NCBI GenBank assembly: GCA_026724425.1
Contig: JAIUCV010000284.1
Span: 682,001-746,000 of the forward strand
Length of the DNA: 64,000 nt
Direction of reading: 5' to 3'
Source: Erythrophleum ivorense
Lineage: Eukaryota > Streptophyta > Magnoliopsida > Fabales > Fabaceae
Part shown: positions 32,874 to 45,082 of the stretch, piece after piece
How positions within the stretch are numbered: the first letter of the stretch is position 1
How the letters are laid out: each line of letters starts with the position of its first letter
Translations under genes and position numbers: made by a program
Notes under the pieces: generated by a model
What the model was told of the DNA's origin: nothing
The model's database searches: none
Seen by the model: the letters and a program-made list of their open reading frames with translations, nothing else

Positions 32874-33499
32874 GCTGAGGAGAGACTTCATGAGTTATCA
32901 GGTGATTAAGAAGAACAATGACAAGTTGGGAAATGAAAAGGCAGCATCCTGGAGAAAGGCAGCAACGCAAGCAAGTGATGTATTTCAGATTCCTATTTCA
33001 TTTGTAAATATTGTTCAAAATAATGCGTTATTTGGTTACTTATACACTGAACACCCACTCTCACAAATAGCTTGTTTTAATGCTTTTATTTTTATTTTAT
33101 TCTATCTTCTGTTTTTTGTCACCTTTTTATTCTTAGAATAGTCGTGTGGGATTTTTTATCCCCCCAGACATATAGGAATAAACCTATAGGTCATGTGGGG
33201 CAATAAAGCCTCCTTGGTACCTATTTGGGTTTCAAATTTACATTCCAATAACGTTTTAAGTTTTTCCTTCTATATATAAAAAAAAAGGATTTCAAGAAAA
33301 AGAAATAGGATAAAATAAGAAACAAAAAAAAAACAACAAGAACGAAAAGAAAGGGTTTTACAAGTTAAATAAAGTTTTCAAATTTAAAATAAAATTTTAA
33401 GTAATTAAGTTTTTCTTTTTCTTTTTTTTCTTTTTTTTTTCATTTCCAAAAAATAAAAAAAAATTAAATTTCCCTTGTAGACTTTGGACGTTCTTCTAA

Positions 33500-34101
33500 G
33501 TTTAGTTTGATAACCCAAAAAAAAAAATTAATTAGGATAAAAATTAAAAAATGATAATAAGAAAACCAAAAACAAGAACAAAAAAAATAAGAAAAACAAA
33601 ACAATAAGAAAACCAAAAAGGAAGATAAAATCAACAAGAAAAAAAACAATCACAAACAAAATAAAGATAAACAAACAGAATAAAACAGGGCACAAAAATA
33701 AAAATTAACCAAGAAAAGGGAAGAAACAAGGTTAAACATAAAAATAAAATAAATAAAATGCAAACTAAAAATTAAGAAAAACCTAAAAAATATATATATA
33801 TATATAAACAAAACAAAGTATTATAACATATATATTCTATCAATAAAATAAAAGAAATTAATAACACAAGATCAATCAAAATTAAAACAAAAACAAAACA
33901 ACAAAAAAGAACAATAAATTAAAAAAAAAACAAACAAGGGAGAAAAGTGAATTAAAAAATCAAGAAAATAAAAAGGAAACAAAAACCAAAAAAAATTAAA
34001 AGACAAAACAAAACAAAATAAATAAATAAAAACAAACAAACCAAAAAATAATAATTAAAAAAAAGACAAAAAAAAAAAACAAACAAAAGACAAAGCAATC
34101 A

Positions 34102-34133
<32 letters not shown>

Positions 34134-34275
34134 CAAAGAAAAAACCAAAGACAACCCAAAAAAAAAATAAAAAAAAACATAACAAAATCAATCAAAAATT
34201 AAAAATCAAACAAAAATCAAACATAAACAACAAAAAAACTAAAACAAACAAAAACAAACAAAACAAAACATCAAC
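33500..34275 (+). repeat. A-rich low-complexity tract
   Basis: Long run dominated by A with scattered C, mostly CAAAA and AAACAAAA words, inside the Tat/Ogre-like LTR. Confidence 0.8.
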
Positions 34276-34929
34276 CAAATTCAATTTTCATCGAACTACG
34301 TGGACTTTGATCCCTTCCATAGGGTACGTAGGCCCTAGGCTCTCATCCTAGGTCAAGTCCGCCCTTGTAAATAAAATATTTTTCTTTAAATTTCTTTTCT
34401 TTCCTTTTTATTTCAATTATTAAATTTCTTTGCGTTTTACTTTAACATTGATTTCCCTTTCTATTCTCAACTTTATTTCCTTTTATTTCTTTGTTCTTAT
34501 TTTGCATGTGATTTGTAGGGAGAGTTAAAATAGAATTTAGGCCATTTTTATTTTTGCACAATTGACTTAGGGTAACCGTTCTTAGTAACGGGTGTAGTGG
34601 GATGCCTAACACCTTCCCCACTCACAATCGACTTCCGGATCCATTTTCTGGTTTGTAGACCGTTTTCCAAATAAAGGTTTTTCCAAAGTTTTGCCTTTTA
34701 AAAAATAAAATTTTGGTGGCGACTCCTGAACCCTATTTATTATTCATATTTCAATTTAAATTTCATTTTTCGATTTCATTCGAAATTATTCGAATTGAGA
34801 AAAAAAAGGCGTCACGCGGTCGCATTTTCGGGTGTGACAATATGTATGCCATACATAATTTTTCATTACACTATTGTCTTTAGAAGTGTATATATATATA
34901 CAACATATAATATGACTACTATCAAATTT

Positions 34930-35140
34930 TTAATGGTGACAAGATTAGGTCGCCACTAAAAGTTTTGGTGCAAAATTTTTAAATATCTTAAAAAATTTGT
35001 GCCAAATGTTTTAATGGCAACAAGTACACGTCATCACTAAAAGTTTTGGTACAAAATATTTAAATATTTTTAAATATTTGCACCAAATGTTTTAGTGGCA
35101 AAAAGTACATGTTGCCATTAAAATTTTTAGTGGCGATATA
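34930..35140. repeat. CACTA subterminal tandem units of about 80 bp
   Basis: CACTAAAAGTTTTGGT at 34954 and 35035, and a variant at about 35115, give a period near 80 bp. Each unit holds TTTTARTGGCAAC and its near complement, so single units can fold. Confidence 0.65.
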
Positions 35141-36915
35141 CAAAAGTCACTAGTAAATATAACTTTTATTAGCGACACAATTCACCACTAAAAATTAGCC
35201 AAATTTGTTAAAATTTAATTTTTTTTTTGCAAAACTATTAGTGGCAACTAAGGTTGCTGCTGCTAAAGAAAAATTTTAGTGGTGACATCTTGTCGCCACA
35301 AAAATCTCTGGCCAACACTTACAAAATTTTGTGACAACATTTTAGTGGTGGCATTATCAAGTCACCACTAATAATTGGGTTGCAATTAAAGTTTTGTCAT
35401 AAAACTTTTTGTGCAAAGACATTAGTTTTAGCCTTATGTCATCACTAAAGATCATCATTAAATATTTTTAGTGGTAACTGTAACATCATAATGATTTAAT
35501 TCTAACTAATCTCCCTCTAGGCTTGATTCCATATGATTTCTAAAGAACAAGTATAAACCGTGGCATTTTCATGCTATAAAACGAGGTTCAAACGCTCATA
35601 ATTTGCCCCGTGAGTCCCATGAACCCGTCAATCACATACTCCACTCAAAATCTATTTATACAACTCATACATAGCATCAAACTACCCATAAATCAAGGAT
35701 ATGAAGCTAAAAACTAAGAAAATGCAATTTCTCAAATGGGCCCAAAAGTCAAATTTTTTACTCTAACTTTGGAAAATCATAACTAATTCTAGAAAAATGG
35801 GAATCAAGTAAACCATAGCTCTCTAGAAAGCTATAAGTGTTAAATTTACATTAAAAATATTTTCCAACCACAATCTTAGCATTTGGACTTTGTTTGACAT
35901 AAAAAACAAGATAGAGGTCTGGCTATCCCTGGTACTAATACAGCTTGTTGTCATGAACTTCGAAAATCCATAACTAATTTCAAAAAAATATAATCTAGGA
36001 AAAATATATCAATTTAGAAAGCTAAAAATGTTAAATAGAGGAAAAAATTAAGTTCTAATCATTTCAGTAGCCCTTGGATCTCAAAAATTGATGGAACAGT
36101 AACAAAGGTCGAATGGCTTCCCTCATACTGACACATAACTTCAGAAAGTTCATTCTCCATCTACAGACCTTCGATTGAGGTGTTTCTAGTTAGTATAGGT
36201 CATTGTGGATATCTAGTTTATACCCATAAAATTTCATGACAATCAGACACCATTTGGTCTATGAATGACACAGATTCATTTTTTAACTTAGTTGCATAGT
36301 ACAATAACCAAAACTAGAAAAATCTCCAACTTCAACAATTCACCAAATATTCCCTAAACCTCCAAATATTACCTACATTAGCTTCCCAAGAAGCTCTCAA
36401 TAGGCTCTAGAGGCATGCCAAATTTCATATCAAGAAGGGCTCATTTAGTCATATCTTGACATAGCTCACAAATTTGATAGTTTTGGTACCCAAAATGGTT
36501 CAAAGTGGGTCCAAATGGCCTCCCACATGTTCTAACACCTCTTGGGCAAGTTTTAAAGCATAAACATAGTATATATGAAATGCTTAAGTGATCTAAATCA
36601 TCTTACATTTCAAATTCACTATGCTACAGGCCAAAATACACTATTGCATACCATCCACAAAAGGGCCAAATTTCACATTTTCATTGCTTTGGCTCTCTAT
36701 ATAGTTCATACATCATTTATACATATTTCTACACTTGCTTAAGCATTTAAATCTTAAAAAGAATATGTATACATAAGCACTTTAGCTTTCCTATACATCA
36801 AACTATGTGTGAGTGTGTAAAAGTGGCAATACAAAGGCCTTCTATGCCTCATGGCCTCCACTCTTAAGCTATTGAGCTCCACCTGGACCATATGAGATGG
36901 GAGAGGGAAGGGGGT

Positions 36916-36932
36916 GAGATTCAGGGAATCTC
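36916..36932 (-). repeat. Conserved family hairpin
   Basis: GAGATTC-AGG-GAATCTC, a perfect 7-bp stem with yet another loop. Confidence 0.65.
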
Positions 36933-37899
36933 AATAGCTCATACACTCATTCAAGGAAGCAATTAAGATATATAAACAAGTCAAAGCATGTAAACCATTC
37001 ACAATTACACAACACATGCTTTTCATGCCATGAATTTCATATCAATGCCAAGAATAAGCTCTAAGGTCTTTTGGTCTAGCCTTACCCGAGTTTTTGGGAC
37101 TTTCGGATTGGCCTCACCCTTGGTTTAGGGACTTTTGGCTCCACCTCACCCGTCTTAAGGGACTTTTGGCACTACCTCACCCGAGCAATTTTCACAATCC
37201 ATATTATAAACATACTAGTACCAATGCATCAAGGCAACATCAAATGGCATGGCTCACAACACAAGCATATACATAAGCATACAATGACTATTACACATCC
37301 AAGAATGCAACAAGAAAGAGTAGAGAGCTACCTTACTAGCCAATACAAGCTTTCCCTTTCAATTTCTCTTCTTTCTTCTTAGTCTTACAAGCACAACTAG
37401 ATGGAGGTACTTCTCTTGAGCCTAGGCACAACAAAGAGCATGAAATTACTCTCTCATAACTCAACAATTATTCACAAAGTTAGGGAGCTCTTCATTAAGG
37501 CAAACCCCACTACATATGTAAGAAACTAAGGATTCTCTCTCTAGAATTCCACTAACTCTCCTTCTTTTCTCAAGCTCTCAAGAAAGGAAAGTAAAGAAGA
37601 AGAAGTGAAGATACATGAGTTTTAGCCTTCTTCAATAGTGGTTTTCCACTTTTCCTCTTCTGAACCAAGCCCAAAACATAGCTAATTCAACATCCAAAAT
37701 CATAGAAAGAGAGGGCAAAGAGAGAAGAACAAAACTCTAAGAAGAAAAGTCATGGAGATCTTAAGTTATGCTTACCTTTTTCTTGTTCTCCTTCCTTCTC
37801 TTTTGGTCGAAGCTTAGGTCGGTTAAAGGAGAAAGAATGAATCTGGACATTTTAAGAAGTCAAATTCCATTTTTTCACGCTTTTCTGAACTGACCATCA

Positions 37900-38125
37900 T
37901 TATAACGAAGTGTAACCTTCACTATAGCGAGCACGTATCAGTCCCAGACCCCTGCTTTCGCTACGGCATGCGCTACGACAAGCAACTCTCTGGTTTTTGT
38001 ATGGGATGCCCGCACTCGCTATAGCTAGAAGCATTTTCGCTATAGCAAAAATGCACTCTCGCTATAGTGAATAGGTACATTCGTTATAGTTAGGCCATTT
38101 CTCGCTATAGCTAGCAGACTTAGAA
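37900..38125 (-). repeat. Palindrome array, reverse-strand copy
   Basis: Six or more imperfect TCGCTATAGC words (for example about 38015, 38037, 38058 and 38103) spaced about 22 bp apart in the best part. Confidence 0.75.
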
Positions 38126-38379
38126 AATTTTAAGACTTCGAAAAATTTTCAGCTTCTTTTTTTTTTCTTTTCTTTTTTTCAGTTGTTACAGTAACTTTTT
38201 TTTTGTTCCCATTAAAAGTTCTATCAAAATGTTGTATAATTTTAGTGATAATTATTAGTGACAACCCTTTTATGTCACTATTAAAAGTATACTTTTAGTG
38301 ATGATATTTTTTTGTCATTATTAAAAGTTGTCACTGAAAGTCTTCTTTTTTTATAGTGTTATGTGATAGTAATATAAGT

Positions 38380-39926
38380 AAAAATGGGTTTTAATGAATT
38401 GTTTTGCATTTTGAATTGGTGTATATAGGTCAAGCTAATCTAAATCCATCAATTTTTGTGTATACTCGAGAAGAGCAAAGGGAAAATATAGAATAAGGAA
38501 GTTAGAGGTAGCTTAAGACTTCTAACTCTAAAAGGTAGCTATCTCTTCCTATCTCATATACATTTAAGATTGTTCTATGATTTCATCAGTTATGCTTTAA
38601 TTTGGCTTATATCATGAGTTTTATGCAAGAATAAAGATATATTTGACTCCTAGCTCTCTATAGCAGGGAATTAAGCGGAATAGCTATTCTTTAACCCAAA
38701 GATGAGTTTAGTTGAGTCTAGTTAGTATGTTTTGATACCATGGCAAGATGAGAAAGGAAGTTTCATGCTAAAAGTTATGTTTGAGTTATATGATGTATTG
38801 GTTTACATGCTTGCATTTCCTTATTTTCTTTTATTATATACATTGATGTGGAATAAGATTTGCTACTAAGATTCTCCCAAAAATCTCACCCCATTCATCC
38901 CCCACTAACCATGATAGGTTCTTCAAACAAGGAAAAGGAAATTAAGAAGAATTAAAGTTCAAGCCTGATGTAATAGAAGCGTTTGATATAACTATGTATT
39001 TGATGATGTATGAGACATATTAGTGATGAATTATTATGTATATGGCAAGAATATGTAATGGTAATCTTTGTGCAAACTTGAAAACATATTTATATGTTAT
39101 ATTGATGCATGAGATGGCAATTAGTATATGTTTTACCATATAAGAAGCTATTTTTTCTGTAAGTGTGAGCAGGTGAATTTTTTATGCTAGCCACATTTCA
39201 TGCAATGATTCTTATGAAAATGAAGTATGAATGGATTAAAATTTGCTCAAGAGAAGAGATTACGTATTAGGGCATAAATGGACCACTTTAGAACTAAATT
39301 TTAGTCTAAATAAGTCATAAATTATATCTCTACCCTTGATAGCCCAAATAACCTAGTTTAAGGTTGAAATTTTGGTGGATACCTAGAGAATTTATAAAGT
39401 TTTCAAACAAGTCAAAGATAGTGTTTTTCTGAACTTTGTAGAATATTTGAGGAATTTTTGAATTTGGTCCAAAATTATGGAATTATGTACTTACTATTCA
39501 TGCTATCATTGCCTCGGTTTTCATGTGTTTTTCAAGGGCCAAATAGATTCATTTTTACTTGAAATTTTTATAGTCTAAACTTTATATCATAAATTTTTTT
39601 GTAGACACCTAATTTGTGTAAATAGGAGTTATATAGCAAAAATTATGAATTTTTGAAGTTGGACTCATAATATGTCAAAAGAGGCCAATTTGAGCTATCT
39701 AACTCCCTTATGCAATTAAGACGCATATGATGATTATGTGGGTTGAAACAAATGTGTTTATGAAATTTATGGATTAAAATGGCAAGAAAATCTAATTAAG
39801 ACCCTAGAGGCTCATTTGATATAGAAATGGGTATAAAATTACTACCAAAAGTTTTATAGTAGTTGTATTTTCATTGCCTTAAGAAGGAAAATATATGAAT
39901 TAGTTCTATAAAGCATGTTGTGACAA
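38380..39926 (+). mobile_element. Diverged, 5'-truncated family fragment
   Basis: Contains, in forward order, an AAGGTAGCTATCTC site (about 38533), a degraded hairpin region followed by TCTCACCCCATTC (about 38870-38890), and two of the 180-190-bp units (ATTTTTGAATTTGG about 39433 and ATTTTTGAAGTTGG about 39647). It stops near TGTTGTGACA at 39926. The 5' half is missing and no duplication is visible, so the limits are approximate. Confidence 0.5.
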
Positions 39927-41695
39927 TGGTCATTAGTTAACAAGTAGCATACTTGGATTGGACAGTTTGTGTTCTAGCTAATAATCACTTTTGAATTAAT
40001 TTACTTCAATTAAAGTTAAAAACAAGTTATAGTGGTATTATTAATGCTCTATTTCAACTTAGCACAATGCCAAACACAATAAGAATGTTGGATCATGTTA
40101 GATAGTTTTTTCTTAAGCAAAAACTTTTTGGTTTTGAAAGGCTTATCAAGCCAATTGCATTTAAGATCCTCTCTCCAAGCATACATAAGCATTCTAATAT
40201 CATCCTCAATAAGAGCAAGAATACTCACTTCAAAATTTTTCATCCAGTCTAACACCATAACATGATCCACATATTCTATATAGGGCAGAGAACTAATTCC
40301 AAAGATATTTTTTTTTTTCTGTAAGATGTGAGGAAGAAGAATTCAAAGTTAGTGATGGAAAACAAAAATGTATTTCAACCAAGTGATTGAAGACATAATG
40401 AATGAAGAGAATTGGAAATTTTCAAAACACAAATTGTTAAAAAAAAATTCAAGAGTATATAATAGATGAAAGAGTAAATCAAAGTAAACAAGCTTCAATG
40501 TCTTTGGAATAAATAAACTCAACTTTGACCTAAAATGCCTTAATTGATAATCTTATAATGAACTATCTTTACTACTATTATTCATTAAAAAAAAAAATCT
40601 AAGAAGTATGTTTAAAGACATAAGAAAAAAGGTTTTTAAAAGGATTTCCATAAAAAGGAAAAATTTATGAAAAATTTAGAAACTAAATTAAAATATGCAA
40701 CAAAAATCAAGGCTAAATTCTTTTGTTTTTTTAAGTGTTATGTGTGATTCGAACTACCAATGGTAGGGGCAAGGAAGGGGATAAGAAGAGTGCTAAAGAA
40801 CACATGCTAATACTGTACTACTGCCAAAATTACATTCCATTGTGTTGAAACCATCAAGACTAGCTTGCAAGCAACCATAGAACCATTGCTTTTATTCATT
40901 AGATTTAGAAAGACTTCTTTGACACTTATCAATTGTAGTTTTCAAACAAACAAAATATCATTCTCAATTGTGGTAATAACAATAACAACTAGAAAATAAT
41001 TTTAAAATAATAAAGCAACTTGCTATTGTAGTATGGAATTTAACAGCTTTAAGAGAATTTACCACCTTTAGGTTTTTCTATATTGATTTGATCCTCAACT
41101 ATATAGTTCACTAATGAAAGTAAAACCAAGTAAAATATTATTCTTTCATCAGACTAGCAGTGGGGGAAACATAAGGTGCTTCTTGGGAAGCTACTTCTTT
41201 TAATGATGTTTTACCATTTTTGACTTAAAAGATTTTAACTTTTAAACTTATGGTTAGAGTTAGAGTTGAAAACACCTAAGTGATAAAAGCTACATCTGTT
41301 TGAAGAGGCAAAACATAGATGGTTATGAAGATTAGTGCTAATAATGTAAAAAATATTAGCTTACCTTGTTTTGAATCTTATTTGTTCTCATGACAACCTT
41401 TTTACTTACGTATAAAATATTTCAATAGACAATGAAAGAACAAACCCATGTACATTAAGCACATTGCAATCTTCAAGACTAAAACAATATAAAGAATTAG
41501 AAATAAAAAATGTATACAACATTTAATAAGATAGAACAATGATAGAACTATAAAGGCTTGCAATTTTCTAATTGCTTAAGGACATTATGACAACTGATGC
41601 TTTTTTATGCTATGGTAGTTAGCTCTAAAAATAAAGAAAACATTACGCTTCCATAATTCAAAAATGAAATTTCTATATGAGTTTATCAGGCTATA
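39927..41695. other. Gene-free interval
   Basis: AT-rich DNA with poly-A tracts and short open frames that resemble nothing I know. I see no element boundary, RNA gene or regulatory site. Confidence 0.5.
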
Positions 41696-44600
41696 TGTCA
41701 TACCATGCCTTACCCAAATTAGTCATACAAATTATGAAATCAAGGACGAAGTTTACAACAACTTTTAAGTTTTTCCAATATGGAAAACTACCTGTTTACC
41801 AATCATATAGGGCCATTGAATTCAAATTTGATTCTTTCTTTTCCATTGATCATATTCATTATAAACAAACATGTTCCAACTTATTAGATTAGAAAATACG
41901 TATTGGAAGCCTAAAAGTCCCCATTAGATTGAAATGGTACCCTTAACCATATTATGCACTAATTTAGAAAATTCATAACTCGAGCTACAAAACTTTGATT
42001 CATGCAAATTAGGTGTCTACAGAAAGATTAAGATGTGAACTACTTACTATTAAAATTTCAAGTACAAATGAATCTATTTGGCCTACTAAAAGCCATAGAG
42101 ATTAGAGGCTATTACAGTGAATGACCATAAAGCATATAATTGGTTACACAATTTTGATTTATGTAAACTTAGTGGCTATAGAAAGCTTGTAGTGCAAACT
42201 ATATGTCTACACCTCAAATACACGAAACATAAGAACTAACCAAATGAACATTACGAGGGACTAATCTGCATAATTTAGCCAATTTAAAAATTCATAAAAT
42301 ATTTGATAGAGCTCCAAAAATTAAGTTCTTTAGTTTTATGGAAAGCTCTAAATGAGCTCAAAATGTTTACCAAATTTCAACTTAAAATATATCCATTTGG
42401 TCAGATTTTGATTTAGGGATACGTTATGGCTCAAAAAATGCCATTTTTGGTTCCAAATGGTCTATTTTGAGTCATTTTCTACCAAGGCTCCATTTGAGCA
42501 CACTTTAACTGTCAAACATAGCTTGCATAACTAATCTAACATGTCTCAAAAGCTATGCAGCTCAAAATCACTTATCCACTTGTCATTATACACACTTATA
42601 TCATGGAACTCATATAGTCAAATTGTACATTATCATACATTTACATCCAAAAATGGTTTATACATCATTGTCTCATACTTTTGGATGTGTAGGAAAGATT
42701 ACATCTCATAATATATGTATACATCATTACATGTGCAACAATACATATCAAAGATCAAACTAGTGTGAAAGTGAAACTTTTTATGCTCTTTGCTCTTCAT
42801 CTTTGCCTCTATGAGAATTAATAGACATGGTTAGGAAAAATATAGGGCAAGATGTGATTCAAAGAATCCCAATAGCTCACTTATCATTCAAGCACTCAAG
42901 GTCAAAGAGAGCAAGTATGTATGTTACACAATCCAATATCAATCATATTCATGCATGAAAGACTACAAGGCTCTAACAAGAGCAAAATAAACTCTAGGGC
43001 CTTTTGGTTTAGCCTCACCTAATGATTTGGAACCTTTAGTTTAGCTTCACCCTCTTTTAGGGACTTTTAACTTAGCTTCACTCATAATTGAAAATTTTGG
43101 CTTGGTCTCACCTACATTTAGGGACTTTTAGCCTCACTTCACCCAATTTAAGGGGCTTTTAGCACAACCTCACCCATTCAAGAGCCAACCCAATTCTAAA
43201 TGCAATCAAATGTCATGCAATTGCATATGATCATCAAGCAATCAATAAGATACATAATTAGCAACCAATACATATAAGCAATCAAAGACACTGAATTAAC
43301 CGATGTACATGTACAGGAATGGATGAAAAGCTACCTTTATGTGATAATTCAATTTAGGTTCCCTTTGGTTCTTGCCTTTGTCTATTGGCCTCACACTTAC
43401 ACTTGATGGAGGTTTCTCTTGCTTGGCCTAGATGCATCAAGTAAGGAACAAATTCATCAATAGAACTAGATTTGGACCCATGTAAGCCTTTTATAGACTA
43501 GTTAAAGTTTTAGGTTCCCATATGGTTCAATTAGTGGCATAATGAAGAAACCTTTCTAAGTCAATATTTTGGTCCCAAAATCTCATCCAATATGATTTAT
43601 ATGACTCTTTCAAAACTCTTTAGAGCCATTATAAACTCAATTCAAGGAGCTTAGCACTAAGTTGCTTCTTTATGCATAATAGAAGCCTAAATTTTCACCT
43701 TTCAAAATAAGGCTTCTAAATTTAAACCAATGATTCCTTTAGTATTTATAATTCACATCTAGACTATTTATAACTTTAGAATTAAAGAAAACTCTCCCTA
43801 GGTGCCCTTAATGGTTCATGGCCAAGACACCCCTTTGAATAGGCTTCCATAGAGTTTTATCTCATTCTTAGGAAATTTTGTACCTATGGAGCTTCTCTAG
43901 CCTCTTCTTAGTCCAATTACACTCCTATATAGCTTGAAACATCATTTTAAGGCTTCATACTCCCTAAGATGCAATCAAAACCCAAGGTTCCAATTTTTGC
44001 AACCTATGGCTTTTTATTTGATTCTAATGGCATCTTCTTAACCTTCATACTTCAAAACCTTAATTTCATTCATGTTTTAATCAAAAATAAATTCCTTTCA
44101 TCTTCATCCCAAGTTGACTGAACATACAAGGAGGAAAAGCTCAAGGGAAAAACAAGTTTTCCTAAGCTATATCATACACCATAAGAAAGTTCTTTTAATG
44201 AAGGTTATTTTGGTGTATTTAGTTGTCTTTAAGGAGCTTTTCCCTCCATGGTTTTAGCCATAAAACACCATTTTTTTAAAATCTAAAACCATAGAAAGAG
44301 AGAGGAGAAAGAGAAAAATAAGATTTGTTCTAAGGTCATAGGCAAAAGTGCATGAAAAAGTGAAAGAGTAGAATAAGATTTGTTCTAAGGTCATAGGCAA
44401 AAGTGTATGAAAAAGCACCTATATGGAGCGCCCTTTCCTTTGCTTTTTCATCCTTCTTTCTCTAAGTTTTGATTCTATTCAGAGCTAAAAAAAGTCAGTT
44501 TTAGGGGGCTAAAGGACATGTTAGCTTAATATAAAGAGAAAAAAGGTATTTTATAATATTTTTCAAAATGCCCATTATGCCCCTCTACTTCAATGCGTTC

Positions 44601-45082
44601 GTTTGAGCTCATTTCAAATCCTTTTTGGAAACCTTATTTTTTGTCATAAAATTTAGGTCCTCTAGTTTATTAAAAATATTTTGTTTCAAATTTATGGGAT
44701 TTAAAATCTTACCAAATCATCTAGTCAAAGTTTAAGTCAATTGGCAACCTAAATTATACACCGTAAAGGTTTTAACCATTTCGATAGTTCCTATAACTTT
44801 TTAAGCCTTTGAAAATCTTAGTGAGACTAATTTTATCATTTAAAATCTCTTCCTTTAAGTTTATTAAAAGTTGCCCAAAATTATGATTTGGCCACTGGGT
44901 TATTGGTTCCCTCTATTTAGCTATTTTGGCTCCAGTTTCGAGTTGTTCTTAGTTTTCTAATCACATTTTTAGATCCTCTAATCAACATTTTATCCTTAAT
45001 TAGCTTTAATTTACTTTAATTTAGGGTTCTCTTATATCATATTATCAGTTTCATTCTAATTTCTGAAAAATCAGATATTACA
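41696..45082 (-). mobile_element. Type B solo-LTR-like element, diverged
   Basis: The 5' end is at 45082 (plus strand CAGATATTACA). Modules in reverse order are the type B block with GTCAAAGTTTAAGTCAA (about 44722), the AAGGTAGCT site (about 43332), the minisatellite (43000-43180), the hairpin region (about 42855, degraded) and the 180-190-bp units (41955-42300). The 3' end is placed at 41696 (TGTCATACC) because the flanking CTATA (41691-41695) and CCATA (45083-45087) differ by one base and the length fits the family. That end is tentative. A 60-bp direct duplication containing AGATTTGTTCTAAGGTCATA (about 44322 and 44378) is private to this copy. Confidence 0.7.

Larger units (their letters stand above)
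30417..34839 (+). mobile_element. Tat/Ogre-like Ty3/gypsy solo LTR
   Basis: Begins TGTGAACACTG and ends GGGTGTGACA, with ATATG on both sides (30412-30416 and 34840-34844); 4423 bp. Near its 3' end it holds words I associate with LTRs of the plant Tat/Ogre lineage: CGAACTACGTGG...GGGTACGTAGGC (34293-34335), GTAACGGGTG...CCTAACACCTTCCCC (34585-34619), and a GGTGGCGACTCC followed by GTCACGCGGTCGC (34714-34823). A GC-richer, GA-rich leader (31090-31760) precedes a donor-like AAGGTAATTTT (about 31937). No second copy or gag-pol interior is present, so it is a solo LTR. The lineage call rests on remembered motifs, not on a search. Confidence 0.85.
35479..38190 (-). mobile_element. Type A solo-LTR-like element inside the CACTA element
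   Basis: Reverse-strand copy: its 5' end is at 38190 (plus strand AGTTGTTACA) and its 3' end at 35479 (TGTAACATCA). It is flanked by GTAAC at 35474-35478 and 38191-38195; 2712 bp. It carries the palindrome array (37900-38125), donor-like site (about 37775), AAGGTAGCTC site (about 37330), minisatellite (37060-37185), hairpin (36916-36932) and the 180-190-bp units (35755-36345). It is more diverged from the two forward type A copies than they are from each other, so it is an older insertion. Confidence 0.87.
34869..38358. mobile_element. Short non-autonomous CACTA element split by a type A insertion
   Basis: The left end is CACTATTGTC (34869); the right end is ...TTTTATAGTG (38358), whose reverse complement starts CACTATAAAAA. 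Both are flanked by TTA (34866-34868 and 38359-38361), the 3-bp duplication expected of CACTA transposons. Without the insertion at 35479-38190 it is about 770 bp, too short to encode a transposase. The subterminal regions are full of TTTTAGTGGCGAC/GTCGCCACTAAAA words in both orientations, as is usual for the group. The outer inverted repeat is short: only CACTAT matches clearly. Confidence 0.8.

Noticed and set aside
32806..33141. 111-codon forward open frame with repeated residues
   Set aside because: The repetition comes from the 42-bp DNA duplication. The rest is hydrophobic low-complexity sequence within an LTR.
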